Positions 53,784-63,683 of a stretch of 64,000 bases of DNA are shown here, piece after piece. Both the position numbers and the translations under genes were made by a program. The stretch is from Thermosynechococcus sp. GTDB taxonomy: Bacteria > Cyanobacteriota > Cyanobacteriia > Thermosynechococcales > Thermosynechococcaceae. The notes below the pieces were generated by a model. It did no database searches. It had not been told where the DNA came from and worked only from the letters and a program-made list of their open reading frames with translations. Numbering within the stretch: the stretch's first letter is position 1; every line of letters starts with the position of its first letter. The stretch is taken from NCBI RefSeq assembly GCF_025999095.1, contig NZ_AP024678.1, positions 1 through 64,000 on the forward strand. The letters are read 5' to 3'.

Positions 53784-55204
53784 AGGGCTAACCCCACCAA
53801 GCCAAGTAACAGCAACAGCATCACCCCTAGAAGATGCTCTAGACGTTCCCAGGCCCCTCGCCAAGACGATTCCCAGCGAGAGACCCCCAAGGCCACCAGA
53901 GCACACCCCACCAAGGGCAGCAAAAGGGCGCGTACCAAGCTCATGCCACTACTGTAGGCTTCCATGTACCCCGCATTGGCCAGAAATAGCCCACCCAGGA
54001 GCACCACTGTGGCGGCGCCATAGCCTATAGGGGTCTTGCTAGGATAGCGAGGCAAAAAGAGGAATTTGCTGTAAATTGTGGCGGACAACAAGCCAGCACC
54101 ATAGAGCAGTCCTTGGTGCCACGGGTCAAGGTAACTCAATGTCAAGGCCTTAGCGGGGAAGCCAGCCAGGAAGGGCACACCGACAATGCCATAACCGGCA
54201 GTAATCAGGGCGATCGCCACTGGGCGCGGCAAACCCTCTTGGCGTAATTCACTCAGACGATGGTGGCGCAGTTCCCCCACACTTAAAAAAAGACTGGCCT
54301 TTGCCAAGCCGTGCATGAGGGCATACAAACCCGCCGCTGGCGGGGCTATGACTATCCATCCTAGTTGGCCAAGGGTACTAAAGCTGAGCAGCCGTCGTAC
54401 ATCATCGGCCACCAAGGCAAATATTGAGCCAAAAAAGATTGAGGCAACAGCAAAAAGCCGCACAATATCGGCAATGTTGCTATAAAGCAGACTGACGCGA
54501 ACAAGGCTAAAAACCCCAGTATTTTCGACAATACCGGCTAGGAGAGCAGCAACAATAGGCGCAGCAACGACGTTAGTTTGGGGCAACCAAAGCCCACTAA
54601 TGAAAATGGCGCCCTTTGCCAACAATCCCATCAAAATCAGAGCCACGGCCTCTGGCGGTGCTGGCATCAGGGCACGAAAGGCAAAGGTATGGTTTGTCTG
54701 ATAAACCAGAGCTACCCCCATTAAATAAAAGAGCATGGCCACATTGCTCACCATCAGGTAGCGCAGGCCAATCCAGAGGGAGCGATCGCGGCGGGGATAG
54801 GCAATCAACAAAAAGACGACAATCCCCAGCACCTCAATATTCACGTAAAGACTGAGGAAATCCGCTGCAATAAAGACAGTGTTGGCACAACCGTGGAGTA
54901 GACACAGCAGCACATAAAAGAACGCCTTGTGGCTCTCCTGCCATGTATGGAACAGGGCTGCCAAAATGACGAGGGCATTGGTGACAATAAAGTAGCCACT
55001 AAGGGGGTCAATGCTCAGGGAAATGCCAAAGCTATCGAGAAGAACAAAGGCAGTGTTGACTTGGTTGATGCTGATCCCTAAGCCGACACCGAGGGAAACA
55101 AGGGCGATCGCCAGCGTCAGACCCCGCGCTAAGGGGGGCAGCAGATAAAGGGTTAAGCCGGCCACGAAGGGCAACAAAATCCAAGCGATCGCCAGCTCCG
55201 TCAT
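53780..55204 (-). CDS. mnhD: Mrp/Mnh antiporter subunit D (proton-conducting, NuoM/NuoN-like)
   Basis: This is the main ion-translocating subunit, with about 14 helices. Characteristic segments are SLYVNIEVLGIVVFLLIAY with the key Glu, GLLAKGAIFISGLWLPQ with the conserved Lys, and LLSFSTLGQLGWIVIAPPAA with the broken-helix region. The 474-residue length fits. ATG 55204 follows AGGAAG. It lies nine bases after the MnhC gene. Whether it exchanges Na+, K+ or something else with H+ cannot be told from sequence. Confidence 0.9.
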   Translation of the reverse strand: MTELAIAWILLPFVAGLTLYLLPPLARGLTLAIALVSLGVGLGISINQVNTAFVLLDSFGISLSIDPLSGYFIVTNALVILAALFHTWQESHKAFFYVLLCLLHGCANTVFIAADFLSLYVNIEVLGIVVFLLIAYPRRDRSLWIGLRYLMVSNVAMLFYLMGVALVYQTNHTFAFRALMPAPPEAVALILMGLLAKGAIFISGLWLPQTNVVAAPIVAALLAGIVENTGVFSLVRVSLLYSNIADIVRLFAVASIFFGSIFALVADDVRRLLSFSTLGQLGWIVIAPPAAGLYALMHGLAKASLFLSVGELRHHRLSELRQEGLPRPVAIALITAGYGIVGVPFLAGFPAKALTLSYLDPWHQGLLYGAGLLSATIYSKFLFLPRYPSKTPIGYGAATVVLLGGLFLANAGYMEAYSSGMSLVRALLLPLVGCALVALGVSRWESSWRGAWERLEHLLGVMLLLLLGLVGLAL

Positions 55205-55213
55205 TGGCACTTC

Positions 55214-55555
55214 CTACAAATACTTTTGATCAATTTCTGGAGTTTCTAAAGTCGGGTTATCCCGCGCCAGCTTCATTGCCGCTACTAGCATCAGCGTTTG
55301 AATCGACAGGCCAATCACGATGGCGGTCAAAATTACGGCTTGGGGCACCGGATCCGCATAGGCAGTATCAAAGACACCTCCACGGGCAATGGGCGTGACC
55401 AGACCACTGTGGGTGGCAATGACCACAAACAAAGCCACTATTCCAGTGCCCATGACATCCATCGTTACAATCTTCATCAGCAGGTTTTTCTTGACAATCA
55501 TTCCTAGAAACCCAACCAGGATAGTGACAAAAACACTTGCTTCTAAGAAAATCAT
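55214..55555 (-). CDS. mnhC: Mrp/Mnh antiporter subunit C (NuoK-like)
   Basis: This is a three-helix membrane protein with MIFLEASVFVTILVGFLGMI at the start, KIVTMDVMGTGIVALFVVIA (containing the subunit C acidic site) and PVPQAVILTAIVIGLSIQTLM. The last is the classic NuoK/MnhC third helix. ATG 55555 is chosen because it starts at the first helix; the frame is open to 55669. As the first gene of the operon, it is preceded by an AT-rich region that is shared with the divergent ndhD. Confidence 0.88.
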   Translation of the reverse strand: MIFLEASVFVTILVGFLGMIVKKNLLMKIVTMDVMGTGIVALFVVIATHSGLVTPIARGGVFDTAYADPVPQAVILTAIVIGLSIQTLMLVAAMKLARDNPTLETPEIDQKYL

Positions 55556-55891
55556 CAGACCCAACCCGCAGACACCATGATGTTTAGAACAAACTGTAGC
55601 ATTCTGTTTTGCCGTTACACCTCGCCCTTTGTTATAGAACTGCACCGCGAACTGCACCGCCGTAGCCAAGGGTTAGGCACCATATGGGGAACGTTAAGGC
55701 CGCCAACCCCCATCGTAACTTTATTTTGATCAATATTAACTCTTTATTAAATAGATTTTTATAAATAGCACTGTCACAAAATTTATAATTTAGAAAAATG
55801 CTTAACAATTTGCAACATTCCGCAAATAGGTATATATTCTTACTCAGATACTTGAACAGATTACTGGACTCGTCCCTTGGGGGGTTGTCTG
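55556..55891. other. Divergent intergenic region between the antiporter operon and ndhD
   Basis: These 336 bases are AT-rich from 55720 to 55850 and must hold promoters in both directions. A strong ndhD promoter is described separately. An unconvincing minus-strand candidate (TTGTGA then TATAAA at a ten-base spacing) was noticed for the antiporter genes. A 98-codon minus-strand frame overlapping this region has no coding support. Confidence 0.6.
55810..55838 (+). promoter_or_regulatory. Sigma-70-type promoter of ndhD
   Basis: TTGCAA (55810-55815) and TATATT (55833-55838) are separated by exactly 17 bases. The predicted start point is about 45 bases before the ndhD ATG at 55892. Confidence 0.65.
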
Positions 55892-57493
55892 ATGAATGTC
55901 CAATTTCCTTGGCTGACTGTACTGACACTGCTGCCTTTAGTGGCAGCCTTTTTCATTCCCGTGTTGCCCGACCGTGAGGGGAAGACAGTCCGCTGGTATG
56001 CCCTAGCGATCGCACTCCTTGAATTTGGCCTTTCGGCAATGGTTTTCTGGCAGCACTACAATGCCCAATCCGCCCAGTTCCAAATGGTGGAAATCGTGCC
56101 CTGGCTGCCGCAAATCGGCCTGAACTGGTCCCTAGCGGTTGATGGCCTGGCGGTCCCCCTGATTTTGCTGACGGGTCTGGTAAACACACTGGCCATCTTT
56201 GCGGCTTGGCCAGTCAAGCAGAAGCCGCGCTTATTTTATTTCTTGATGTTGGCGCTCTACAGTGCCCAAATTGGCGTCTTTGCTGCCCAAGATCTCATCC
56301 TCTTCTTCCTGATTTGGGAATTGGAGCTGGTGCCCGTCTATCTGCTGATTTCGATCTGGGGAGGTGCCAAACGCCAATACGCCGCTACAAAATTTATCCT
56401 CTACACTGCCGTTGGTTCCCTCTTTATCCTCATTGCCGGCCTAGGGATGGCCTTTTATGGCGGTGACTTTACCCTCGACATGGCGGCTCTAGGGCTCAAG
56501 AACTACCCCTTGGCCCTTGAACTCCTTGCCTACGCTGGCTTCCTCATTGCCTTTGGTGTCAAGCTGCCCATTTTTCCACTGCACACTTGGTTACCCGATG
56601 CCCATGGTGAAGCTTCGGCTCCAGTCTCAATGGTGCTAGCGGGCGTGCTCCTGAAAATGGGGGGCTATGGTCTCATTCGCTTCAACCTGCAAATGCTCCC
56701 GGATGCTCACATTTACTTCGCCCCTGTCCTGATTGCCCTGGGGGTCGTGAATATCGTCTATGGTGCCCTGACCGCCTTTGGCCAAGAAAACCTGAAGCGG
56801 CGGCTGGCTTACTCCTCCATTTCCCACATGGGCTTTGTGCTGCTAGGCATTGGTGCCCTCAATGGCATTGGCCTCAATGGGGCGATGCTGCAAATGCTCT
56901 CCCACGGTTTGATTGCGGCGGTTCTCTTCTTCTTGGGCGGGGTGACCTACGATCGCACCCACACATTGGCGATGGAAAAAATGAGCGGTATTGCCCAATC
57001 TATGCCCAAAACCTTTGCCCTCTTTACCGCTGGCTCTATGGCCTCATTAGCGCTGCCCGGTATGAGCGGTTTTATTAGTGAACTCACTGTCTTTTTGGGC
57101 TTGACCAACAGTGATGCCTACTCGACAACCTTCAAAGTGGGGGTGATATTCCTCGCTGCCGTGGGGGTGATTATTACGCCCGTCTATCTGCTCTCGATGG
57201 TGCGCCGGGTCTTTACGGGCAAACAAGCGGGGGATATGTTTGACAAGCTGCTTTTGGACATCAATCCGCGTGAAACCTTCATTGCCCTATCCCTCCTGGT
57301 GCCGATTATTGCCGTGGGGATGTATCCCAAGGTGGCTACCCAAACCTACGATGTGACGACGACGGCGATCGCCAGCCACGTCCATGCCGCTCTGCCTGCT
57401 GTGGCGCAGCACCATCTGCCCCTCTATGCCCAACTCACCCAATCTGCCCCCCACCTCCTCAGTGAAAAAACAGTTGCCGACAATACCCTCTAG
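55892..57493 (+). CDS. ndhD: NDH-1 (NAD(P)H-plastoquinone oxidoreductase) subunit NdhD/chain 4
   Basis: This proton-pumping membrane subunit of thylakoid NDH-1 has about 14 helices. Characteristic motifs are [20 protein letters not shown] (key Glu), [20 protein letters not shown] (conserved Lys), [13 protein letters not shown] and [16 protein letters not shown]. At 533 residues it matches the respiratory/cyclic-flow NdhD1 group in length. ATG 55892 is chosen over TTG 55877. Its promoter is the one noted upstream. A partner NdhF gene is not in the window. Confidence 0.93.
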   Translation: MNVQFPWLTVLTLLPLVAAFFIPVLPDREGKTVRWYALAIALLEFGLSAMVFWQHYNAQSAQFQMVEIVPWLPQIGLNWSLAVDGLAVPLILLTGLVNTLAIFAAWPVKQKPRLFYFLMLALYSAQIGVFAAQDLILFFLIWELELVPVYLLISIWGGAKRQYAATKFILYTAVGSLFILIAGLGMAFYGGDFTLDMAALGLKNYPLALELLAYAGFLIAFGVKLPIFPLHTWLPDAHGEASAPVSMVLAGVLLKMGGYGLIRFNLQMLPDAHIYFAPVLIALGVVNIVYGALTAFGQENLKRRLAYSSISHMGFVLLGIGALNGIGLNGAMLQMLSHGLIAAVLFFLGGVTYDRTHTLAMEKMSGIAQSMPKTFALFTAGSMASLALPGMSGFISELTVFLGLTNSDAYSTTFKVGVIFLAAVGVIITPVYLLSMVRRVFTGKQAGDMFDKLLLDINPRETFIALSLLVPIIAVGMYPKVATQTYDVTTTAIASHVHAALPAVAQHHLPLYAQLTQSAPHLLSEKTVADNTL

Positions 57494-57620
57494 GGGTTAG
57501 GGGTAGGGATGCGCCTTCGCCAACTGGCAGTTCAGGGCATTCATTGCTAGAGTGGAGTAACGGCATTCCTGCCCTTGGGCAGATTGCATAAACTGAATAC
57601 GGTGATTCAATAAAGGCTCT

Positions 57621-57848
57621 ATGAGTAATCTCGAGAAACAAATCGAACAAGCCCGCGAGGAAGCCCACAAAATCTGTGACACCGAAGGGGCAACCTCTGG
57701 ACAGTGTGCCGCCGCTTGGGATGCCCTAGAGGAACTGCAAGCGGAAGCTGCCCACCAACGCGCTGAGCAGCAAGATCACAAAACCTCCTTCCAGCAGTAC
57801 TGTGATGACAACCCGGATGCTGCTGAGTGCCGCATTTACGACGACTAA
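57621..57848 (+). CDS. CP12 Calvin-cycle regulatory protein
   Basis: This 75-residue, intrinsically disordered redox switch binds GAPDH and phosphoribulokinase in the dark to turn off the Calvin cycle. Both cysteine pairs are present: C19/C29 and C61/C70. The core AWDALEEL motif lies at 32-39 and the C-terminal GAPDH-binding tail NPDAAECRIYDD is intact. ATG 57621 follows AAAGG. The fructosamine-kinase-like gene begins about a dozen bases downstream on the same strand. Confidence 0.96.
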   Translation: MSNLEKQIEQAREEAHKICDTEGATSGQCAAAWDALEELQAEAAHQRAEQQDHKTSFQQYCDDNPDAAECRIYDD

Positions 57849-57859
57849 GGGTTGAGGGT

Positions 57860-58717
57860 GTGAGTCGCTGGCAACAGTTGTGGGAGCAATTTGCCGCAGC
57901 GACGGGTCGGCGGCTCCATGGGGGTAAAGCCGTTGCGGTGGGGGGCGGCAGTATCAACACCACCTATGTGTGGCAACATCCGGAGCAAACCCTCTTTGTT
58001 AAATTTAATCGCCCCGAACGGCAGGCTATGTTTGCTGCCGAAGCCAATGCCCTAAGGGCGATCGCCAAGGTTCAAGCGATTCGCGTTCCCCTTCCCCTGC
58101 TCTGGGGAGTGGTTGAGGACGCCAGTTTTTTAGTTTTGGAATACTTGCCCCTCACCAATGCTGGGGATTGGTGGCAGATGGGGGTAGAGCTGGCACAGTT
58201 GCACCTCCAGGGCAGTGGCGATCGCTACGGCTGGTCAGAAAATAACACCATTGGTGCTACCCCTCAAATGAACCCTTGGTCAGAGGATTGGGGCACCTTT
58301 TTCCGCGATGCGCGGCTGCGTTATCAGTTTGATCTGGCGCAGCGCCGGGGTGGATACTTTCCCAAGGCGGAGCAGCTCCTCGCAGTGATTCCAGAACTCC
58401 TAAACCATGAGCCAACCCCTACTTTGGTGCATGGCGATCTTTGGTCGGGCAATGTTGCCTTTTGTCCCACGGGGGAACCAGTGATTTTTGACCCCGCCAG
58501 TTATTATGGCGATCGCGAAGTAGATTTGGCCATGAGTGAACTTTTTGGTGGCTTTCCGGCTGCCTTTTATGAGGGCTATAACGCCACCTATCCCCTAACA
58601 GCGGGCTATGCGCAACGGAAAACCATCTACAACCTGTACCACATCCTTAATCACTTTAACCTCTTCGGCGGTAGTTATGCTGCCCAAGCCCAGTCCATGA
58701 TTGAGCAGATCCTCTAA
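57860..58717 (+). CDS. Fructosamine/ketosamine-3-kinase family protein
   Basis: The family phosphorylates ketosamines, leading to breakdown of glycated amino acids or proteins. The aminoglycoside-phosphotransferase-like fold shows LFVKFNRPERQAMFAAEA (ATP-binding Lys), the catalytic loop TLVHGDLWSGNVAF and IFDPASYYGDREVDLAM, the FN3K signature. The length is 285 residues. GTG 57860 is chosen over an upstream GTG at 57827 that overlaps CP12. The pairing with CP12 is unusual but may be chance. Confidence 0.9.
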   Translation: MSRWQQLWEQFAAATGRRLHGGKAVAVGGGSINTTYVWQHPEQTLFVKFNRPERQAMFAAEANALRAIAKVQAIRVPLPLLWGVVEDASFLVLEYLPLTNAGDWWQMGVELAQLHLQGSGDRYGWSENNTIGATPQMNPWSEDWGTFFRDARLRYQFDLAQRRGGYFPKAEQLLAVIPELLNHEPTPTLVHGDLWSGNVAFCPTGEPVIFDPASYYGDREVDLAMSELFGGFPAAFYEGYNATYPLTAGYAQRKTIYNLYHILNHFNLFGGSYAAQAQSMIEQIL

Positions 58718-58848
58718 CCATAGGCCGCCGGTGGAACAGAACGTTTCCCAAAGGACTCTAAGAGCAAACAGCGACCCCTAACCTGACATCGCTGTAGTAT
58801 CGTGGAGTGCATGGCTTCAGTTTTTGAGTGTTTGCGAGATTCCTTCCT

Positions 58849-59496
58849 ATGTCCGATGGCAAAGTGCCACCCACAAATGCTCCAGCCCCTGAATCAGGGA
58901 TAGCCAACACAAAAAAGGCCACAGAACCCTGGTGGCTAGAGATGGCTAAAACCTTAGGGCTTGCGGCTGTCCTTGCCTTTGGCATTCGTACATTTGTGGC
59001 CGAGGCGCGCTATATCCCCACCGGGTCCATGGAGAACACCCTCCTGATCAACGATCGCCTGATTATTGAAAAAATCAGCTACTATTTCCATGCCCCCCAT
59101 CGGGGCGACATTATCGTGTTTAATCCAACCCCCACACTTCAGCAGGCGGGCTTTCGTGATGCCTTTATCAAACGGGTGGTGGGCTTACCGGGCGATCGCG
59201 TAGAACTGCGCCAAGGGCGCGTCTATGTCAACAATCAACCGCTACCCGAACCCTATCTTGCGCCCTCAACCTTTACTTCAGTGGACACCTGTGCTGGGAT
59301 GCAGCCCTACCTTGCTCAACCCCAAGTGATTCCTGCCAACAGTTACTTGGTGTTGGGGGATAACCGCAATAATAGCTTTGATGGCCGCTGCTGGGGAGTG
59401 GTACCCCGCAGTTACATTATTGGCCGGGCGGCGCTTCGCTTTTGGCCCCCCAATCGCTGGGGGTTGATTACCGATCCCAAGGAACCCCAACGGTGA
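58849..59496 (+). CDS. lepB: Signal peptidase I (LepB)
   Basis: This serine-lysine dyad protease cleaves signal peptides at the membrane. One membrane segment ([19 protein letters not shown]) leads into the catalytic Ser in [12 protein letters not shown] and Lys in [20 protein letters not shown]. Box [18 protein letters not shown], follows. The 215-residue length suits cyanobacterial and plastid enzymes. ATG 58849 is chosen. Its TGA overlaps the next gene's GTG as GTGA. Confidence 0.95.
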   Translation: MSDGKVPPTNAPAPESGIANTKKATEPWWLEMAKTLGLAAVLAFGIRTFVAEARYIPTGSMENTLLINDRLIIEKISYYFHAPHRGDIIVFNPTPTLQQAGFRDAFIKRVVGLPGDRVELRQGRVYVNNQPLPEPYLAPSTFTSVDTCAGMQPYLAQPQVIPANSYLVLGDNRNNSFDGRCWGVVPRSYIIGRAALRFWPPNRWGLITDPKEPQR

Positions 59497-61232
59497 GGCA
59501 AACCCTCCACACCGCAGTGCTCGTCGTTGGCGGCGGAACAGGGGGGGTGGCCGCTGCCCTAACGGCGGCCCGAATGGGTGTTCAAACAGTGTTGGTCAGT
59601 GAAACCCCTTGGCTAGGGGGCATGCTCACCAGTGCCGGGGTAGCGGCCCCCGATGGCAATGAACTCATGGCGTGGCAAACAGGACTGTGGGGGGAATTTC
59701 TACGGGCGATCGCCCACCGCCAGCCAGGGGGTCTGGATCATGCTTGGGTGAGTTTTTTTACCTTTGAGCCCAAGGTTGCCGCTGATCTGTTGGCCGAGTG
59801 GGTCAAGGCAACCCCAAACTTGGCCTGGATGGTCGGCGAAGTTCCCCAAGCGGTCTTGCGCCAGGGCGATCGCGTCGGCGGCGTGGAATTCACTACCCTG
59901 ACGATCCATGCCCAAATCACCATTGACGCCACGGAACTTGGTGATCTCCTCGCCTTAGGGGAGATTCCCCACCGTTGGGGCTGGGAGTGGCAAGCAGACA
60001 CCCAAGAACCCTCAGCCCCGCCAGCACCCACACCGCTCACCGAAACCTACCCTGTTCAAGCGCCCACCTGGGTTGTGGTTCTCCAGGACTATGGGGAGGG
60101 TGCCACTGCCCCGGAGATTCCCCCTTCCCCCCTTTGGGATGAACGCAAGTTTGACGGGGCTTGGGCAGGCTACGAGCCACGGCACTTCCTCAACTATGGC
60201 CGCTTGCCGGGGAACCGCTTTATGCTCAACTGGCCGCACCAGGGGAATGACTACGGTGTTGGCCTCCAGCGGTTGGTTGGCTCTGCCCAAGAGCGAGAAG
60301 CCTTTTGCCAAGAGGCCCGCTGGCATGCCCAGGACTTTGCCCGTTATATCCAACGCCACTTTGGTCGTCGCTATGGTTTAGCAGCGGACACTTTTCCAAG
60401 ATTCCCTGGCCAACTAGGAGGTGGTGCCTATGCTCTCCATCCCTACTACCGCGAAAGTCGTCGCCTCATTGGTCTCACTACAATTCAAGAGCAGGATATT
60501 CTCCCCAGTGCGCCACCGCCCATTGATGCCCAAGGCCACTACACTGGCATTGCCATCGGCAACTACCCGAACGATCACCACTATCCTGGAATGGAACTCC
60601 CCCTGATGCCTAAGTCTATCCGCTGGGGCGGTCGTTGGACAGGGACGCCCTTTGTGATTCCCTATACCGCCCTGATCCCGCAGACGGTGGAGGGCTTTTT
60701 AGTGGCGGAAAAAAATATCTCGGTGACCCATATTGCCAATGGTGCCACCCGCTTGCAACCGCTGGTGATGGGCATTGGGCAGGGGGCAGGTTGGTTAGCA
60801 GCCACAGCCATTCGCCAAGGCAAATCTGTACACCAACTGGCGGGCACCCTTGATCTGATGCCCCTGATTCAGCAGTGCCGGCAGGCAATTTTTCCCTTCT
60901 TTAACCTGCCACCCCAACACCCTGAATGGGAAAGGTGGCAACTGCGGGCATTGCAGACCTTTGATCCCTCCCTAGCGCAGCCGTCGGCGGTGGCGATCGC
61001 CCAACCAACCCCGATGACCAAGAGCGTAGGAATGCAAACCGTCAGGGGCGAATTTCTAAACTTGGGGGAGCAGGCCTATCAACTGCGCACAGATCAACAG
61101 TCTTGGCCTTTGGTAACGCTCCACCCCACCGTGAACGATCGCCTGCAAACCTATAGAAGTGGGCAATGGATCACCGTGACGGGCTTTATCAACCCCTATG
61201 CCCCTTGGATACGGGTAGAGCACATCGCCTAA
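59493..61232 (+). CDS. FAD-dependent oxidoreductase (FAD_oxidored family)
   Basis: The N-terminal Rossmann motif [20 protein letters not shown], a second glycine-rich strand and C-terminal [20 protein letters not shown] identify a flavin-binding oxidoreductase of the FAD_oxidored group, with a beta domain of about 80 residues at the end. The length is 579 residues from GTG 59493. Substrate unknown; related proteins occur in sugar and polysaccharide breakdown. GTG 59493 is decided by the AAGGAA upstream and the coupling to lepB. Confidence 0.82.
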   Translation: MRQTLHTAVLVVGGGTGGVAAALTAARMGVQTVLVSETPWLGGMLTSAGVAAPDGNELMAWQTGLWGEFLRAIAHRQPGGLDHAWVSFFTFEPKVAADLLAEWVKATPNLAWMVGEVPQAVLRQGDRVGGVEFTTLTIHAQITIDATELGDLLALGEIPHRWGWEWQADTQEPSAPPAPTPLTETYPVQAPTWVVVLQDYGEGATAPEIPPSPLWDERKFDGAWAGYEPRHFLNYGRLPGNRFMLNWPHQGNDYGVGLQRLVGSAQEREAFCQEARWHAQDFARYIQRHFGRRYGLAADTFPRFPGQLGGGAYALHPYYRESRRLIGLTTIQEQDILPSAPPPIDAQGHYTGIAIGNYPNDHHYPGMELPLMPKSIRWGGRWTGTPFVIPYTALIPQTVEGFLVAEKNISVTHIANGATRLQPLVMGIGQGAGWLAATAIRQGKSVHQLAGTLDLMPLIQQCRQAIFPFFNLPPQHPEWERWQLRALQTFDPSLAQPSAVAIAQPTPMTKSVGMQTVRGEFLNLGEQAYQLRTDQQSWPLVTLHPTVNDRLQTYRSGQWITVTGFINPYAPWIRVEHIA

Positions 61233-62866
61233 GGGTCGCAGCTTAGCTCGCCGAGACGTTGGTTAAAGCGCAGATTTTCACTATAGTCCACGGGGACATC
61301 AATGATAGTGGGGACATCCTGTGCCAGGGCGGTTTTTAGGGTTGGGATCAAGTCGGCGGTCTCCTCAATGCGATAGCCTTTGAGTCCCATGCTCTCGGCT
61401 AACTTAACAAAGTCGGGGTTCCCAAAGTGGACATAGGCAGATTCACCAAAGTAGCGCTGCTGCTTCCACTCAATGAGGCCATAGCCGCCATCATTAAAGA
61501 TGATGGTTGTGAAGTTTGTGCCTATGCGCAGGGCGGTTTCCAGTTCTTGGCAATTCATCATGAAGCCACCATCGCCGGTGACCGCCACCACCTGCCGCTG
61601 GGGACAGACCAATTTCGCAGCCACTGCCCCGGGTACGGCAATGCCCATGGCCGCAAAGCCATTGGAAATCAAGCAGGTGTTGGGGCGATCGCAATGGTAG
61701 TGACGGGCAAGCCACATCTTGTGGGCACCAACATCGGAAATCACGATATCCTCTGGCCCCATGACTTGGCGCAGGTCATAGATTAGCTTTTGGGGCTTAA
61801 CGGGAAAACTCTGATCCTGGGCATATTGGCAATAGTCCGCCACAATGTCTTGACGCAGTTGCACGGCATAGGGGGTGGGCTTCCCTTGGCGATCGGCCCG
61901 CTTCAGAATTTCGTAGAGGGAATCGGAAATATCCCCCACCACTTCAACCACGGGAATGTAGCTGCTGTCAATTTCGGCAGGAGTGGCCGCAATATGAATA
62001 ATCGGCAAGCGGCCATCGGGGTTCCAGCTTTTCGGGGAATACTCAATCAAGTCATAGCCAACGGCAATCACTAAGTCAGCATGATCAAAGCCACAGCTAA
62101 TGTAATCCCGCTGTTGGAGTCCCACGGTCCACAGGGCAAGGGAGTGCTGATAGGGAATGACCCCTTTGCCCATGAAGGTATTGGCCACGGGGATATTCAG
62201 CTTTTCGGCAAAATGGGTAAGGGCAGCGGCAGCATGGGCGCGAATGGCACCATTTCCCACTAAGATCAGCGGATTCTCAGCGGCATTGATCAGTTCAGCG
62301 GCCTTGAGAATGCTCTGGAAGGAGGCATAGGTTTTTTCAGGCAGGCTGGGTTTGAGGGGATAGCCCTCGGCTTCCATGGCGGCAATGTTTTCAGGCACGT
62401 CAATGTGAACCGCACCCGGCTTCTCATTCTGGGCAATTTTAAAGGCCTTGCGGACAATTTCCGGGGTAATGCTGGGGCGGACAATCTGGGCATTCCATTT
62501 GGTTACTGGGCTAAACATGGCCACCAAGTCCAGATATTGGTGGGACTCGATGTGCATGCGATCTGTCCCCACTTGGCCGGTAATGGCCACAAGGGGAGCG
62601 CCGTCGAGGTTAGCATCAGCCACACCGGTCATTAAATTGGTGGCGCCGGGGCCAAGGGTCGAGAGACATACCCCGGCTTTGCCGGTGAGGCGACCATAGA
62701 CATCGGCCATAAAGGCCGCCCCCTGTTCATGGCGGGTGGTTATAAATTGAATCCGAGAGCGGCGGAGGGCCTGGAGAACATCGAGATTTTCTTCCCCTGG
62801 CAGGCCAAAAATATATTCAACGCCTTCATTTTCAAGGCATTTCACGAGTAATTCGGCGGTATTCAT
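61229..62866 (-). CDS. Acetolactate synthase large subunit-like, TPP-dependent enzyme
   Basis: This thiamine-diphosphate enzyme family condenses two pyruvates to acetolactate. The N-terminal FGLPGEENLDVLQAL, catalytic Glu in TTRHEQGAAFMADVY, central GNGAIRAHAAAAL and the TPP/Mg motif GDGGFMMNCQELETALRIG are present. At 545 residues it is the AlsS/IlvG-like form rather than the longer IlvB. No small regulatory subunit is adjacent. ATG 62866 is used. Its end overlaps the FAD oxidoreductase stop by four bases, convergently. Confidence 0.9.
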   Translation of the reverse strand: MNTAELLVKCLENEGVEYIFGLPGEENLDVLQALRRSRIQFITTRHEQGAAFMADVYGRLTGKAGVCLSTLGPGATNLMTGVADANLDGAPLVAITGQVGTDRMHIESHQYLDLVAMFSPVTKWNAQIVRPSITPEIVRKAFKIAQNEKPGAVHIDVPENIAAMEAEGYPLKPSLPEKTYASFQSILKAAELINAAENPLILVGNGAIRAHAAAALTHFAEKLNIPVANTFMGKGVIPYQHSLALWTVGLQQRDYISCGFDHADLVIAVGYDLIEYSPKSWNPDGRLPIIHIAATPAEIDSSYIPVVEVVGDISDSLYEILKRADRQGKPTPYAVQLRQDIVADYCQYAQDQSFPVKPQKLIYDLRQVMGPEDIVISDVGAHKMWLARHYHCDRPNTCLISNGFAAMGIAVPGAVAAKLVCPQRQVVAVTGDGGFMMNCQELETALRIGTNFTTIIFNDGGYGLIEWKQQRYFGESAYVHFGNPDFVKLAESMGLKGYRIEETADLIPTLKTALAQDVPTIIDVPVDYSENLRFNQRLGELSCDP

Positions 62867-62951
62867 AGGATGGGCGATCGCGGGCACTACCTTCTATCGT
62901 AGTTTTGCTTTCTTGGCCCAATCCTTAAATGTTGGCAAATGCTGACGAAAT

Positions 62952-63239
62952 TTATGCCGCTGCTAGATTGGAAATTACCTTGGCTAGATCAATATCCTTT
63001 TGGGTAATCCCCCCAGCATCATGGGTGGTGAGACAGACTGTGACCCGATTCCAAGAGATGGATAAATCAGGGTGATGCCCAGCCTGCTCAGCGGGATCCA
63101 CAAGCCGATTGACAAAGGCAATGGAACCTAGGAAGTTCTTGAAGGTGAAGGTCTGCTCAAGGCGATCGCCCACCTGCTTCCAGCCGGGTAGGCTAGCTAA
63201 CTGTGCCTCAATCTCCGCTGGAGATAATCGCTCTGCCAT
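62952..63239 (-). CDS. 4a-hydroxytetrahydrobiopterin dehydratase (pterin dehydratase, PCD)
   Basis: This small enzyme recycles the pterin cofactor. The 95-residue protein has the signature AGHHPDLSISWNRVTVCLTT, with two active-site His residues and the Asp, and ends DAGGITQKDIDLA. No aromatic amino-acid hydroxylase is adjacent in the window. The start is ATG 63239 and the stop lies 85 bases from the acetolactate-synthase-like gene on the same strand. Confidence 0.93.
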   Translation of the reverse strand: MAERLSPAEIEAQLASLPGWKQVGDRLEQTFTFKNFLGSIAFVNRLVDPAEQAGHHPDLSISWNRVTVCLTTHDAGGITQKDIDLAKVISNLAAA

Positions 63240-63282
63240 CGTTTTGCCTCAGTCCTATTAGCTCTAGGGTAGCAGTGCCAAT

Positions 63283-63585
63283 TTACCAACTGGACTTGAC
63301 GACCCCGGGCAGTAATCCTTGGTGAGCCATTTCCCGCAGGGCATTGCGGCAGAGGCCAAAATCGCGATAGTAACCACGAGGACGACCCGTCAACCAGCAG
63401 CGATTCCGCAGCCGCGAAGGGGCACTGTTACGGGGCAACCGTTGCAGTTGCCGATGGATGCTCATGATCTCTTCTTGGGTTTCGGCACTGGCCAGTTGAG
63501 CTTTGAGTTCTTGGCGTTTGCTGGCGTATTTCGCAACGAGCCGTTGCCGCTTTTTTTCCCGTTCGATCATGCTTTTTTTGGCCAT
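63283..63585 (-). CDS. rpsN: 30S ribosomal protein S14 (RpsN, zinc-free type)
   Basis: This is the 100-residue, C- type S14. The N-terminal [20 protein letters not shown] and the C-terminal [23 protein letters not shown]-binding block are both present, ending PGVVKSSW. The CxxC zinc motif of the short form is absent. ATG start. It stands alone rather than inside a ribosomal-protein operon. Confidence 0.96.
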   Translation of the reverse strand: MAKKSMIEREKKRQRLVAKYASKRQELKAQLASAETQEEIMSIHRQLQRLPRNSAPSRLRNRCWLTGRPRGYYRDFGLCRNALREMAHQGLLPGVVKSSW

Positions 63586-63683
63586 GGGGGTGTGTTTGTC
63601 CTCGATAATGATGAATTTGCTATTCTATATCCTATCAAAGAGCGATTTGCTGCTGCAACTGTTGATCCTTGCGGGGTGTTTCT

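Noticed and set aside
55632-55928. 98-codon minus-strand frame across the ndhD start
   Set aside because: It overlaps the ndhD promoter and start, and its residues reflect AT-rich non-coding DNA.
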